Of a stretch of 64,000 bases of DNA, positions 30,722-39,026 are shown piece after piece. The stretch comes from Algoriphagus terrigena DSM 22685 (GTDB lineage Bacteria > Bacteroidota > Bacteroidia > Cytophagales > Cyclobacteriaceae), in contig NZ_AUBW01000006.1 in assembly GCF_000429445.1 (NCBI RefSeq), positions 186,001 to 250,000 on the forward strand. The letters run 5' to 3'. A program made the position numbers and the translations under genes. The notes under the pieces were generated by a model, which searched no databases, had not been told where the DNA came from, and saw only the letters and a list, made by a program, of their open reading frames with translations. Each line of letters opens with the position of its first letter. Within the stretch, counting starts at the first letter, position 1.

Positions 30722-31969
30722 TCAGTCCTTTAAGATCGGCTTCAAAACCTCCAACTTGCCATCTATTTCCTCCGAAATCGGAAGTCCCAGCAGTTTACAG
30801 ATCATGGGATAGATGTGGATGTTTTGGAAAGCGTCGATCTGATTCTCCGATTTGATCTGGGGGCCATTGGCATAGAAGATCCCCCAAACGTCCTTATTTC
30901 TCGGGCTAAACCCATGCTCTCCGAAAACATCGGTCTTCAACAGCGCAGCACGATTTTGATAGCGCATCATGCCGCGATTGTCAGCAAGGTAATACCCAAG
31001 CTCAGGTACAATCAGGAAATCCCCTATCCGCTGAGGAAATCGGCTGACGTCGGTGTAGTTCTCGTTTTCCTCTAAGTCATCGATCGTGATGTGCGCACTT
31101 CTGGACTGGATCAATTCAATAGCGGCTTTGTGATCACTTTTATCTTCCAAATGTACGTGGGCCAAGGCGCCGTTGTTGACGATCCTCGCCTGGACTCCCT
31201 CGGTCAATTCGTCCAGATTGATCAGCTTATCTTTTTGCACGTCAGCCATCCCATGATCGGAGACGATGATCACATTGATTGGGAGATCAAAGCTCTTGAT
31301 TCCCTCGAACAGTGCCCCCAATTCATGGTCGAGTGTGGTGAGTCTTTCGCTCAGTTTCTCATCATTGCTCGGGCCATAAGCGTGACCCACGTCATCCATA
31401 TCTGAAAAATAGAGCGCGATGAACCGCGGACGCTCCGCATCGGGCAACTGCAGCCATTCGAAGACTTTGGAGATCCGTGTCAAATTGGGCACCCTGCCAT
31501 CGTAGTCGAAATACTCACTCGGTCGGATTCCCTGAACTGGCGCTTCGGAGCCCACAAAAAAGTAACTGACGGCTTTTATCCCGTTGTTCTCTGCTAACAC
31601 CCAAAGCGGCGTCCCTCCATACCAATAGCCATCCTGGACGATATCCCGATTGCCCATCGTGTACACCTGGTCTTTGAAGGGCTCATAAAACGAGTTGTCC
31701 ACCAAGCCGTGATGTTCGGGTAGCATTCCTGTCGCGATGGTGTAGTGATTGGGAAAGGTCTTGGTGGGAAAAGACGGAATCAAAGCCTCGGCAGAAGTCC
31801 CAGCTTTGACGAACTTTGAGAGATTTTCGGGCTGGAATCGCTCCACGTAGTCGTACCGAAATCCGTCCAGAGAGATCAGAATGACAATCGGCTCAACTTC
31901 CTTCTCCTGAGAGAATCCCGAGGAAGCACCAAAAAACAACAGGAAGGCTATGTTGAGAATCCGACGCAT
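30722..31969 (-). CDS. Alkaline phosphatase superfamily protein, ENPP-like nucleotide pyrophosphatase/phosphodiesterase
   Basis: This 415-residue secreted protein has a signal peptide ending at SGFSQ. Metal ligands and nucleophile fit the ENPP layout: ISLDGFRYD with D35, the nucleophile T71 in PTKTFPNHY, SDMDDVGHAYGP with Asp and His ligands, VSDHGMADV, and a later FGEHGFSP His. These enzymes use two zinc ions to cleave phosphodiesters or pyrophosphates such as nucleotides, or choline phosphates. The ATG at 1-20 of the signal peptide is supported. The likely promoter lies only nine bases upstream. The truncated hemoglobin gene follows after two bases. Confidence 0.92.
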   Translation of the reverse strand: MRRILNIAFLLFFGASSGFSQEKEVEPIVILISLDGFRYDYVERFQPENLSKFVKAGTSAEALIPSFPTKTFPNHYTIATGMLPEHHGLVDNSFYEPFKDQVYTMGNRDIVQDGYWYGGTPLWVLAENNGIKAVSYFFVGSEAPVQGIRPSEYFDYDGRVPNLTRISKVFEWLQLPDAERPRFIALYFSDMDDVGHAYGPSNDEKLSERLTTLDHELGALFEGIKSFDLPINVIIVSDHGMADVQKDKLINLDELTEGVQARIVNNGALAHVHLEDKSDHKAAIELIQSRSAHITIDDLEENENYTDVSRFPQRIGDFLIVPELGYYLADNRGMMRYQNRAALLKTDVFGEHGFSPRNKDVWGIFYANGPQIKSENQIDAFQNIHIYPMICKLLGLPISEEIDGKLEVLKPILKD

Positions 31970-31977
31970 TTTTTTCT

Positions 31978-32008
31978 CAAAAATATCGGCTCAGCTCATC
32001 TCTATCAA
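31978..32008 (-). promoter_or_regulatory. Bacteroidota-type promoter for the phosphodiesterase gene
   Basis: On the minus strand TTG (32008-32006) is followed after 20 bases by TATTTTTG (31985-31978), a full match to TAnnTTTG. Transcription would start at or next to the ATG, implying a nearly leaderless mRNA. Confidence 0.5.
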
Positions 32009-32083
32009 CCTTATTGATGACTTATTTGAAAAGTTTTCAACTACTGAGAGAAGTCACGGTTCGTTTATTGAACGTCATATCCC

Positions 32084-34465
32084 CTACTGAGGCACGCCGG
32101 CGGGAAATAGCAGCTGGTGGTAGCGGTTCATCTCCTCCGTATTACCCAGACTCTTGTGCACCAGATAGAGGTTGCCTACCGCAGCTCGGGAAGCCTGGAT
32201 AGCGACGGCTTTCTCCAAAACAGGAATCGCCTGACGCTCCTTGCGCTGTATCAAAAGTGCCGAGGCGAGGTTCATGTAGGACTCGTAGGTCGTGGACCCG
32301 TAGTCAATCGCCTGCTGAAAATAGCGCTCCGCTTGCGGATAATTTTGATCCTTGTGGAAGGCAATAGTTCCCAGATTTGTAAAGACGACCGGATCTTTGG
32401 AGCCCATTTCGTCCACTGCTCTCAGAAAGAACGTCTTCGAGCTGAGCGTATCGCCGGTTTCAAGTAGTGATTTTGCCAGGGCGGAGTAGAAGGTCGGAAA
32501 TTTCGTCTTGCCATCTACTTCCTCATATATCGGCTCGATCTTCTTGTATTCCGACAGGGAAGTTTGAAAATCTCCCTTGCCAAAAGCGATATTTCCCAGC
32601 ATGGTAGCGTTGATGAAGGCGATCTCCTCGGCACTGGCATTCTCGTCCGTGGCGAGGTACCTGGCAGCTTTTTCAGTTTGTCCAAGTTCGGAGTAGAGGA
32701 ATCCCAACGCACGCCTGATCTCCGGTCCATCAAAGTATTCGAGGGATTTTTCGAGCGCCACGATTGCCTTGTCTTTTTCAGAATTCCGACTGTAGGACAA
32801 GCCGAGATTTCTGTACAACGGGCCGAAGTTGGGGTTCTGGGCCTGGAGCGCCTTTTGATAATAGTCGATCGCCTTCTCATACTCTCCTCCTTCATAGGCA
32901 AATCGACCCAGCTGAAAGAGCGGATAAAAAGCCTTGGGGTTTCTCTCGATATTTTCTTCCAACACAGTCACCGCCATCGCACTGTCACCCAGATTGATCA
33001 GCACTTCCGCATAGGTGGCCAAATATTGCGATACCGGCAGGTCTTTGCCCAAGATCCCAAACATGATCTCGTACTCTTTCTTCGCTTCCTGCAGCGTTGC
33101 CTTTGCCGAATCAGGGTGGTCTTTCAACGCCGCCAAGCCTACCCTTCGCAATTCCTCTGCGTAAAATGTGTGAGTTCGCCAGCTTTTGGGAGCGCTTTCC
33201 ACGTCATTTCGGGTAATGCTCAGGTTGTCTTTCCAGACTTTGGCCCGGTCAAAAGTCTTCCAGGAAAAACCAAAAACAACAGGTACCAATACCAGCAGGG
33301 GAATCAAATGAAGCCGATTGGGCATCCACTTTTTTCCCAAAAGAAAAAGGCCATATACTGCCAAAAAAGCAAATGCCAGGGAGGGAACGAAAAGAAACCG
33401 CTCGCCAAGGTTGGACCCAATGGTCAGAGATGGAAGCAAGTTGGCGAAGATCGAAAAGGCTGCGAAATAGAAGATCAGACCGAAGCTAATCAGGCTGCGG
33501 CCTTTGAATCCCCGGTAAGCCAACCAAATCAAGGCCCCGAAAAGAACAACACTTACCCAAACCCACGGACTCGAAAAGCTCTGCACCGAGAGCTGGCTAA
33601 AGGAGTAATCCCAAGAAAGCGGATGAGGGAAAAAGAGGAGCTTGACATACTCCAGATAGATGTAGAAATTGGTCGCCAATCGCTGAAACCCGTCCGCAAC
33701 GTACAGGATACTGTTGATGTAGGAATCGTACGTCGTCGCAGCCGTGTCCAGCACCAGGCCCCTGATGAGCAGGTAAACGGCCGCTGCGCCTGCAAAAGGC
33801 AAGGCCGCCCGCATTGCCTGAAGAGCACTTTTTCTCTGAAAAAAATAGGCAATCAACCCCACCAAGGCAATCAGCGGAATACTCTCCTCCTTCGACAGAA
33901 GTGACAGAAAATAGATACCCAGAATGACAGCCCACTGCCACATCTTTGGCATCGGCTGCGTCCTCCACCAGATGAGAATGGCGCTGAATGCGAAAAGAGA
34001 AGACAGCAAGGTGTCCCGGCTTTTGGCTGAGGCGACGACCTCCACGTGCAAGGGATGGACGGCATAGAGCAGCAAGATCAAAGCTGGGACCCACCAGGGA
34101 AGCTTTTTGACCTGGATCAACTCAGCCAGCAAAAATCCAAGCACGACCAGCAGCGCAAAGTACAGCAGCAGATTGATGGAATGGCTGACACCCGGATCAA
34201 ATTTGCCCACGAGCTCGTTTTCAACCGCAAAGGTGAGCAACGTAAGCGGTCGGTAAATGCCGGTGTTGACTGGGCTGATTTCGATGAAATTCATCGAGCC
34301 GTACTTAAATAGTTCGGGCCATTCTTCGAGTCCTTTGAGGGTCACCCGATTCGAATTTGCATAGATGCCGTCATCGAGTGTGTAGTCAAACCCGATGGTC
34401 TGGATGTAAAGCAGGGTTCCAAAAAATGCGATCAGTAAAATCCAGATCCAGGTTGTTTGATTCAT
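32084..34465 (-). CDS. TMTC-like membrane glycosyltransferase with TPR repeats
   Basis: This 793-residue protein has about nine to eleven membrane segments in the first 430 residues and TPR repeats in the last 350. The YTLDDGIYANSNRV loop after helix 1, then HPLHVEVVASAKSRDTLLSSLF, are hallmarks of the DUF1736/TMTC GT-C architecture, in which the Asp-Asp loop is the presumed sugar-phosphate-binding site. Eukaryotic TMTCs O-mannosylate proteins; bacterial members are uncharacterised. TPR examples include YPLFQLGRFAYEGGEYEKAIDYYQKA and ALASALLIQ-type helices near the end. The ATG at 34465 begins just before helix 1; an upstream 64-residue Arg/Leu-rich extension is unlikely. It may glycosylate exported surface proteins (inference). 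Confidence 0.85.
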   Translation of the reverse strand: MNQTTWIWILLIAFFGTLLYIQTIGFDYTLDDGIYANSNRVTLKGLEEWPELFKYGSMNFIEISPVNTGIYRPLTLLTFAVENELVGKFDPGVSHSINLLLYFALLVVLGFLLAELIQVKKLPWWVPALILLLYAVHPLHVEVVASAKSRDTLLSSLFAFSAILIWWRTQPMPKMWQWAVILGIYFLSLLSKEESIPLIALVGLIAYFFQRKSALQAMRAALPFAGAAAVYLLIRGLVLDTAATTYDSYINSILYVADGFQRLATNFYIYLEYVKLLFFPHPLSWDYSFSQLSVQSFSSPWVWVSVVLFGALIWLAYRGFKGRSLISFGLIFYFAAFSIFANLLPSLTIGSNLGERFLFVPSLAFAFLAVYGLFLLGKKWMPNRLHLIPLLVLVPVVFGFSWKTFDRAKVWKDNLSITRNDVESAPKSWRTHTFYAEELRRVGLAALKDHPDSAKATLQEAKKEYEIMFGILGKDLPVSQYLATYAEVLINLGDSAMAVTVLEENIERNPKAFYPLFQLGRFAYEGGEYEKAIDYYQKALQAQNPNFGPLYRNLGLSYSRNSEKDKAIVALEKSLEYFDGPEIRRALGFLYSELGQTEKAARYLATDENASAEEIAFINATMLGNIAFGKGDFQTSLSEYKKIEPIYEEVDGKTKFPTFYSALAKSLLETGDTLSSKTFFLRAVDEMGSKDPVVFTNLGTIAFHKDQNYPQAERYFQQAIDYGSTTYESYMNLASALLIQRKERQAIPVLEKAVAIQASRAAVGNLYLVHKSLGNTEEMNRYHQLLFPAGVPQ

Positions 34466-34940
34466 GGTGGCCAGTAAAAGTCTTGCTAAAGTTAAACCCA
34501 ATCGCGAAATGTCCAAACGTCCGACCGCCAATCTACCCGCAACAAAAACTCCATTTAATCGACTCACCAAACGCAATGGATGGCTTCGAAACCGCTCAGG
34601 CTTTAGCCAGATTGTTGGTGTTCCCAGCTTGCGCACATTGAGCACGTTTTTCCCCAACTAAGGACATGCGTTGTCTTAAGATTGTACATCTCCTCGTGTG
34701 ACCATCGCTATTTTCATTGAAAAAGAGGTCTCGTTGTTGGCCATTATCTATCTCTGAAACGAAAATCGCCTAGCCCGAAAAGACCTGCTTTTCGCTCAAA
34801 AAGCACTTATCTCTTGACTTCCCGGACCCCACAATCTACGTCTTCGCAACCGTCTAAGATGCTCTTTTCACGAGCCCAATCAAGACGGTGCTACTCTGGA
34901 ATAGCCTTTGATTTCCTTACCCTGAAAAATTCTATAAATC
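34466..34940. other. Divergent intergenic region
   Basis: I see no gene in these 475 bases between the start of the TMTC-like gene and the OmpA gene. The first 192 bases could only encode an unlikely N-terminal extension of the TMTC-like protein (Arg/Leu rich). The region should contain the two divergent promoters, but no clean TAnnTTTG element with correct spacing was found. Confidence 0.55.
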
Positions 34941-35612
34941 ATGAAAACATCCAATCGAATTTTATTAGGAGTGGGACTTTTGGGAATCTTGGCAGCTGCG
35001 CCTTCGTGCAAGACCAGCAACGCCGTGAAAGGAGGCGCTATCGGCGGAGCAGCCGGAGGAGTGATTGGCGGACTGATTTCCAAAAACAATACTGCGACCG
35101 GCATCATCATCGGATCAGCAATCGGAGGATCAGCTGGGGCAATCATTGGCCACGAGATGGACAAGCAGGCTGAAGAACTCCAAAGAGATTTGGAAGGCGC
35201 CAAAGTCGAGCGGGTTGGAGAAGGGATCAAAATCACCTTTGACTCGGGCTTGCTGTTTGGTTTTGATCAGGCTTCCCTGACTGCCACTTCCGAAACCAAT
35301 CTGAAAGACCTGGCTACTATCCTCCAAAAATACGAAGATACCAACATCCTGATTGAGGGCCACGCGGACGACAAGGGAACTGAAGAATACAATCAAAAGC
35401 TCTCTGAAGAACGGGCGCAATCCGTCAGCTCTTACCTCACAGGCCTCGGGGTCAGCTCAGGGCGAGTTTCCGACGTGGGACATGGGGAAATCATGCCCGT
35501 AGGCTCCAACGATTCTGAGGCAGGAAGAGCTGCGAACCGAAGAGTGGAAGTAGCGATCTATGCCAACAAGAAGATGCAAAAGATGGCCAAAAAAGGCGAA
35601 TTGGGAGGTTAA
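34941..35612 (+). CDS. OmpA family lipoprotein with glycine zipper
   Basis: This 223-residue protein has a lipoprotein signal (AAAPSC, Cys23) followed by two glycine-zipper segments: GGAIGGAAGGVIGGLISK at residues 33-50, and IIIGSAIGGSAGAIIGHEMD near 55-74. A C-terminal OmpA domain binds peptidoglycan: LLFGFDQASLT near 103-113, ILIEGHADDKGTEEYNQKLS near 134-153, and the AGRAANRRVEV Asn-Arg-Arg signature near 193-203. It anchors outer membrane to peptidoglycan or contributes to envelope stability. The stop overlaps by two bases the stop of the convergent GNAT gene. The length is typical of YfiB-type lipoproteins. Confidence 0.93.
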   Translation: MKTSNRILLGVGLLGILAAAPSCKTSNAVKGGAIGGAAGGVIGGLISKNNTATGIIIGSAIGGSAGAIIGHEMDKQAEELQRDLEGAKVERVGEGIKITFDSGLLFGFDQASLTATSETNLKDLATILQKYEDTNILIEGHADDKGTEEYNQKLSEERAQSVSSYLTGLGVSSGRVSDVGHGEIMPVGSNDSEAGRAANRRVEVAIYANKKMQKMAKKGELGG

Positions 35613-36139
35613 AAGTCGATTCTCATCAGAAAATCTGTCTGAACTTCATCTCCAAATGGAAAAGGGTGGCTTCCGAATATTCGGAGGCCATTTTTTTCAT
35701 AAAAGCGGATCGCCCGGGCGTTGTGTTCCCAGACACCGAGCCAGAGGTATTTTTTTTCGTTTTGCTTCGCAAAGTTGATTGCCGTATCAAGAAGTTTTTT
35801 GCCCAATCCCAGTCCAAGAAAATCCTCCAAGACATAGAGTCGGGCGATTTCAAGACTTTCCGGATCATGGACATCCGTCTGGGCGGGAACCTGGTTGACT
35901 TTGACATAGCCGATGATCTCCCCTTCCAGCTCGGCTACCAAAAAGGTGGAGGCTTGCGTGGCCATTTCCTTTTCAAATTGCTCCAAAGTAAACGCTTCCT
36001 TCAGATAGGCAGTCACGTTCTCAGGCTTGTTGCCTGCTGTAAAAGCCTGCAAAAATGAGGTGCGGGCCATATGAAGCAGGTCTCCCAGATCATGGGAAGT
36101 GGCTTTTCTGATTACCGGTTGAGGAGCTATCGTTTCCAT
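35609..36139 (-). CDS. GNAT family N-acetyltransferase
   Basis: This 176-residue cytosolic protein shows the GNAT core: VAELEGEIIGYVKVN (motif around strand 4), IARLYVLEDFLGLGLGKKLLDTAINFAK with the acetyl-CoA pyrophosphate-binding LGLGLGKKL loop, and YLWLGVWEHNARAIRFYEKNGLRIFGSHPF with the usual motif B Asn-x-x-Ala-x-x-Phe-Tyr. The acceptor substrate is unknown. It is the second gene of a pair with the thioredoxin-like gene 1 base upstream and converges with the OmpA gene. Confidence 0.9.
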   Translation of the reverse strand: METIAPQPVIRKATSHDLGDLLHMARTSFLQAFTAGNKPENVTAYLKEAFTLEQFEKEMATQASTFLVAELEGEIIGYVKVNQVPAQTDVHDPESLEIARLYVLEDFLGLGLGKKLLDTAINFAKQNEKKYLWLGVWEHNARAIRFYEKNGLRIFGSHPFPFGDEVQTDFLMRIDF

Positions 36140-36140
36140 C

Positions 36141-36731
36141 TTAAAGTTTTTTGAGTGCTACATCGATTTGGGATATGGGATGTTCACCCAAAATCCCCCT
36201 GAAATTCCCTTTGGGATTGATCACGACAAAACTCCCACAGGGATAGGGGTATTGGAAAAAAAGCTTTTCGAACAGCTGATCGGGATCTGCCGTCCACTCC
36301 TGAATGCCTTGGTATTTTTCCAGTCCGTGGGGATTTTTATAAATATACAGAGGAGGTACTGCATCGTGTTTTTCTGCATATTTCAGAAGGGATTTATGCT
36401 TGTTTTTGAGATATGCTCGGTCAGTAAATCCAGTACTGTTGCATCCATCCTTCCCTGGATAAAAAATCACAATCAGCGGTTTGCCTGCTTGGAATTCTTC
36501 CAATAGACCCAGTTTTTCATAGATCATCCTAGCGTCAGTGACTCCCACCGGCATTCGATGAACGAGCTTCATATCGCCTATTTGATCTCCCGGCACTCCG
36601 AAATAGGGGCCATTAAGGATCTTCTCCTCATAGTCTTCCTTGACAATCCTGCGATTGGACTCATCAAAATAGGTTTGTCCTAAAGCGGAAAACGAAGTCA
36701 AGAGACAAGCAAGCATCAAAAAACTCTTCAT
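36141..36731 (-). CDS. Secreted protein with thioredoxin-like layout, no CxxC
   Basis: This 196-residue protein has a signal peptide (SALGQ near residue 19) and then a segment KPLIVIFYPGKDGCNSTGF, which resembles the N-terminal strand and active-site region of AhpC/TlpA-like thioredoxin folds, with a single Cys97. A later strand, YPCGSFVVINPKGNFRGI, resembles the cis-Pro and C-terminal strands, with Cys165 preceding it. No CxxC motif is present. It could be a one-Cys or atypical two-Cys peroxiredoxin-like protein, or a degenerate fold (inference). It is the first of a two-gene unit with the GNAT gene. Confidence 0.55.
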   Translation of the reverse strand: MKSFLMLACLLTSFSALGQTYFDESNRRIVKEDYEEKILNGPYFGVPGDQIGDMKLVHRMPVGVTDARMIYEKLGLLEEFQAGKPLIVIFYPGKDGCNSTGFTDRAYLKNKHKSLLKYAEKHDAVPPLYIYKNPHGLEKYQGIQEWTADPDQLFEKLFFQYPYPCGSFVVINPKGNFRGILGEHPISQIDVALKKL

Positions 36732-36774
36732 ATCCTCAACACCGATTTATGCAATTGAAGGGATTTTATTCTGA

Positions 36775-37638
36775 CTAAGCATATTCCTTTTTATTTCCCC
36801 AGGCGATGATCAGCCCCGCTGTCCCAAACATCAGCAAGCCGTAGATCACCGATGGGATCGTCATCGCGGGATTCACCAACAAGGTCGCTGCGACAGTAAT
36901 ACCAAGTGTGGCGTTTTGAATTCCCGACTCGATGGAGATGGTTGTACTTTGTTTTCTACCTAGACCCAATAGCTTGCCGGAGAAATAACCGACCGCCAGC
37001 GTGCAGACATTCAGCGCCAAAGTCACCGGACCCGCTTCCAAGAAATACTGAACGATGTGTTCTCTTTCTTTGAAAATCGCCGCTAAGACAATCACCACAA
37101 AGAAAATAACCGAAATCTTGCGAAAAGGCTTGTCCAATCTCGCGGCCAATCCAGGCGCTTGTTTCAGAATAATCATTCCCAGAACCACTGGTATTACGGT
37201 AATGAAAAGAACGGAAATGACGGTTCCCACGATATTCAGCTGCTGTACTTCGCCTCCGGGCATGAAATAGTTAAGGGAAAAATTGACTACAAACGGGATC
37301 GTCAGGACAGTGATCATCGAAGAGAAACCCGTCAGCGTGATGGAAAGCGCCGAATCACCTTTCGCCAGATGAGTGATCAGGTTGGAAGTCGCGCCTCCCG
37401 GACATGCCGACAGGATCATCACTCCCACGGCGGCTTCCCGCTCCAACCCAAACAAAAGAATCAAACCAAACGCGACCAATGGAAGGAGTATCAGCTGATT
37501 GATGAGGCCGATGGCAACTGCTTTGGGATAGATCAAGATCCGTTTGAAATCCCCGGGAGTCAGGCTCAAGCCCATGCCAAACATGATGATAGCCAGCGCA
37601 AGTGGCAGGAATAGCTGAGTCAGGATACTGGCTTCCAT
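36775..37638 (-). CDS. Bile acid:sodium symporter (BASS) family transporter
   Basis: This 287-residue integral membrane protein has nine or ten hydrophobic segments. The family features are visible: MIMFGMGLSLTPGDFKRILIYPKAV near the start, LSACPGGATSNLITHLAKGDSALSITLT (residues about 77-104, the Na+-binding region with the conserved G-G-x-x-S-N), and ESGIQNATLGITVAATLL near 236-253, the second E-S-G-x-x-N crossover. BASS proteins import organic anions with sodium; bacterial members often carry pantoate, pyruvate or thiazole rather than bile acids. The substrate is unknown. There is no signal peptide. The gene is separate from the one upstream. Confidence 0.93.
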   Translation of the reverse strand: MEASILTQLFLPLALAIIMFGMGLSLTPGDFKRILIYPKAVAIGLINQLILLPLVAFGLILLFGLEREAAVGVMILSACPGGATSNLITHLAKGDSALSITLTGFSSMITVLTIPFVVNFSLNYFMPGGEVQQLNIVGTVISVLFITVIPVVLGMIILKQAPGLAARLDKPFRKISVIFFVVIVLAAIFKEREHIVQYFLEAGPVTLALNVCTLAVGYFSGKLLGLGRKQSTTISIESGIQNATLGITVAATLLVNPAMTIPSVIYGLLMFGTAGLIIAWGNKKEYA

Positions 37639-37830
37639 GGGTTATTGGGGTTCGGGCTTAGGTTGGGATGGGAAAATAGGAGAAATATTCCCAATAACAT
37701 CGCGACTCGGAATGGCAATTCCCTTTTTATTTCAAAGGATTAGAGGTTAGCACAGCACCGTTTCTGGCTCCTTTTCTTTGATTTTCGCTTGCAGCGTCTA
37801 CTTCATACTAGCGTCCAGTTACTTGATACT

Positions 37831-38964
37831 TTATAAGAATCCCGCTACTGCAAATCCTACATAAGTCCCCAGCGCATTGCCCAAACTTCCCACCAGCATG
37901 CCGGGGATCAGCAGATCCGGTCGATTCAAGCTCTCTGCAGCGGCTATTGCCGTCGTGTTTCCCCCAATATTCGCCTGAGAAGCCACAGCGATCACGTCCC
38001 AGTCCATCTTGAACAGTGCCCCGACTCCAAAGATCACCGCGCCGTGGATCAACACCAGCAAACCCACAAACAGAATCAGCGTTCCCGCTAGGTCACCTAC
38101 TCCAGACAGCGCCCCTACGTCACACAGTGTACCAATCACCGCCAGGAAGATCAGGATAAAAAAGAATCCCAGCGTATGCTTTCCCGTCAGTCGCTTTACA
38201 GCAGGAATCTGAGCCAAAATCAATGCTATCGTCGTCAATACGATAATTTCGGGCACTTGTGGAACATAGGAAACTACTGCTTTGCTGACAGCCATCCCCA
38301 ACAATCCCAGGGCGAGAATCATCGCAAGAGGAGCAATGGAAATCTTCTCGTCGGAGATTATTTTCTCCCCGGACTGTGCTGATGACAGCTTCTTTCTTGG
38401 AAAATACTTCTGCAGATATTTAGGCAGGATCAAGGTAGCTACGATCCAAGGCGTGCCGATCAAATTATCCACCACCGTGGTAGCGGCAAAGAGATTTCCG
38501 TTTTGGTTCACGTCATAGTGCAGCGCGATTGCGTTGAAATTGATGCTTCCGCCGATGTAAGTTCCCGTGTACATCCCAGCTACAGCCGAAGCCAAATCGC
38601 CAATTTCCGCAGCGGGATTGACTACAAACCAGGCGACCAATACACCAATAACAGTAGCTGCCGCACCAAGCAAAAACATCAACAGGAGTGGCAGGCCGGC
38701 TTTTTTCAGGCTTTTCAGATCCACCTCCAGCAAGGCGATAAAAATCCCCAACGGAGCCAAATAGCCAAATACCCCATCGTACACCGGACTGCCATCCATT
38801 GCACTAGGGATGAGGCCGATATTGGAGATGAATGCACAGATCAAGATGACCCAGATGGCCGCACCGACAGTCCTACCCCAGGTAAATCGGGTCAAAGCCT
38901 GTGCAAAAAATACCACCAGACAAAGGATGCCTGCTATGAAGATCGGATTTTCGGTGAAGGTCAT
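37831..38964 (-). CDS. DUF819 family inner-membrane protein
   Basis: This 377-residue membrane protein has about ten hydrophobic helices. The recognisable DUF819 pattern includes AGMYTGTYIGGSINFNAIALHYDV (residues 119-142), VDNLIGTPWIV near 155-165, and a C-terminal SQANIGGNTTAIAAAESL (residues 334-351) with GSLGNALGTYVGF near 363-375. The two G-G-S/N-T repeats are thought to be substrate-site loops of a transporter-like fold. Function is unknown. The ATG at 38964 is preferred to a TTG 42 bases upstream that would add a Phe-rich extension. A gene for a glycosyltransferase lies upstream on the same strand. Confidence 0.88.
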   Translation of the reverse strand: MTFTENPIFIAGILCLVVFFAQALTRFTWGRTVGAAIWVILICAFISNIGLIPSAMDGSPVYDGVFGYLAPLGIFIALLEVDLKSLKKAGLPLLLMFLLGAAATVIGVLVAWFVVNPAAEIGDLASAVAGMYTGTYIGGSINFNAIALHYDVNQNGNLFAATTVVDNLIGTPWIVATLILPKYLQKYFPRKKLSSAQSGEKIISDEKISIAPLAMILALGLLGMAVSKAVVSYVPQVPEIIVLTTIALILAQIPAVKRLTGKHTLGFFFILIFLAVIGTLCDVGALSGVGDLAGTLILFVGLLVLIHGAVIFGVGALFKMDWDVIAVASQANIGGNTTAIAAAESLNRPDLLIPGMLVGSLGNALGTYVGFAVAGFL

Positions 38965-39026
38965 TGGGAAAAATAGGAAAAAGTCCTGACTGGATGGTGG
39001 CTGCAATAGCCCCGCTCAAAAAAATC

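Noticed and set aside
32564..33904. Plus-strand open frame of 446 codons
   Set aside because: It lies opposite the TMTC-like gene. The long frame reflects codon bias, and it has no signal peptide or domains.
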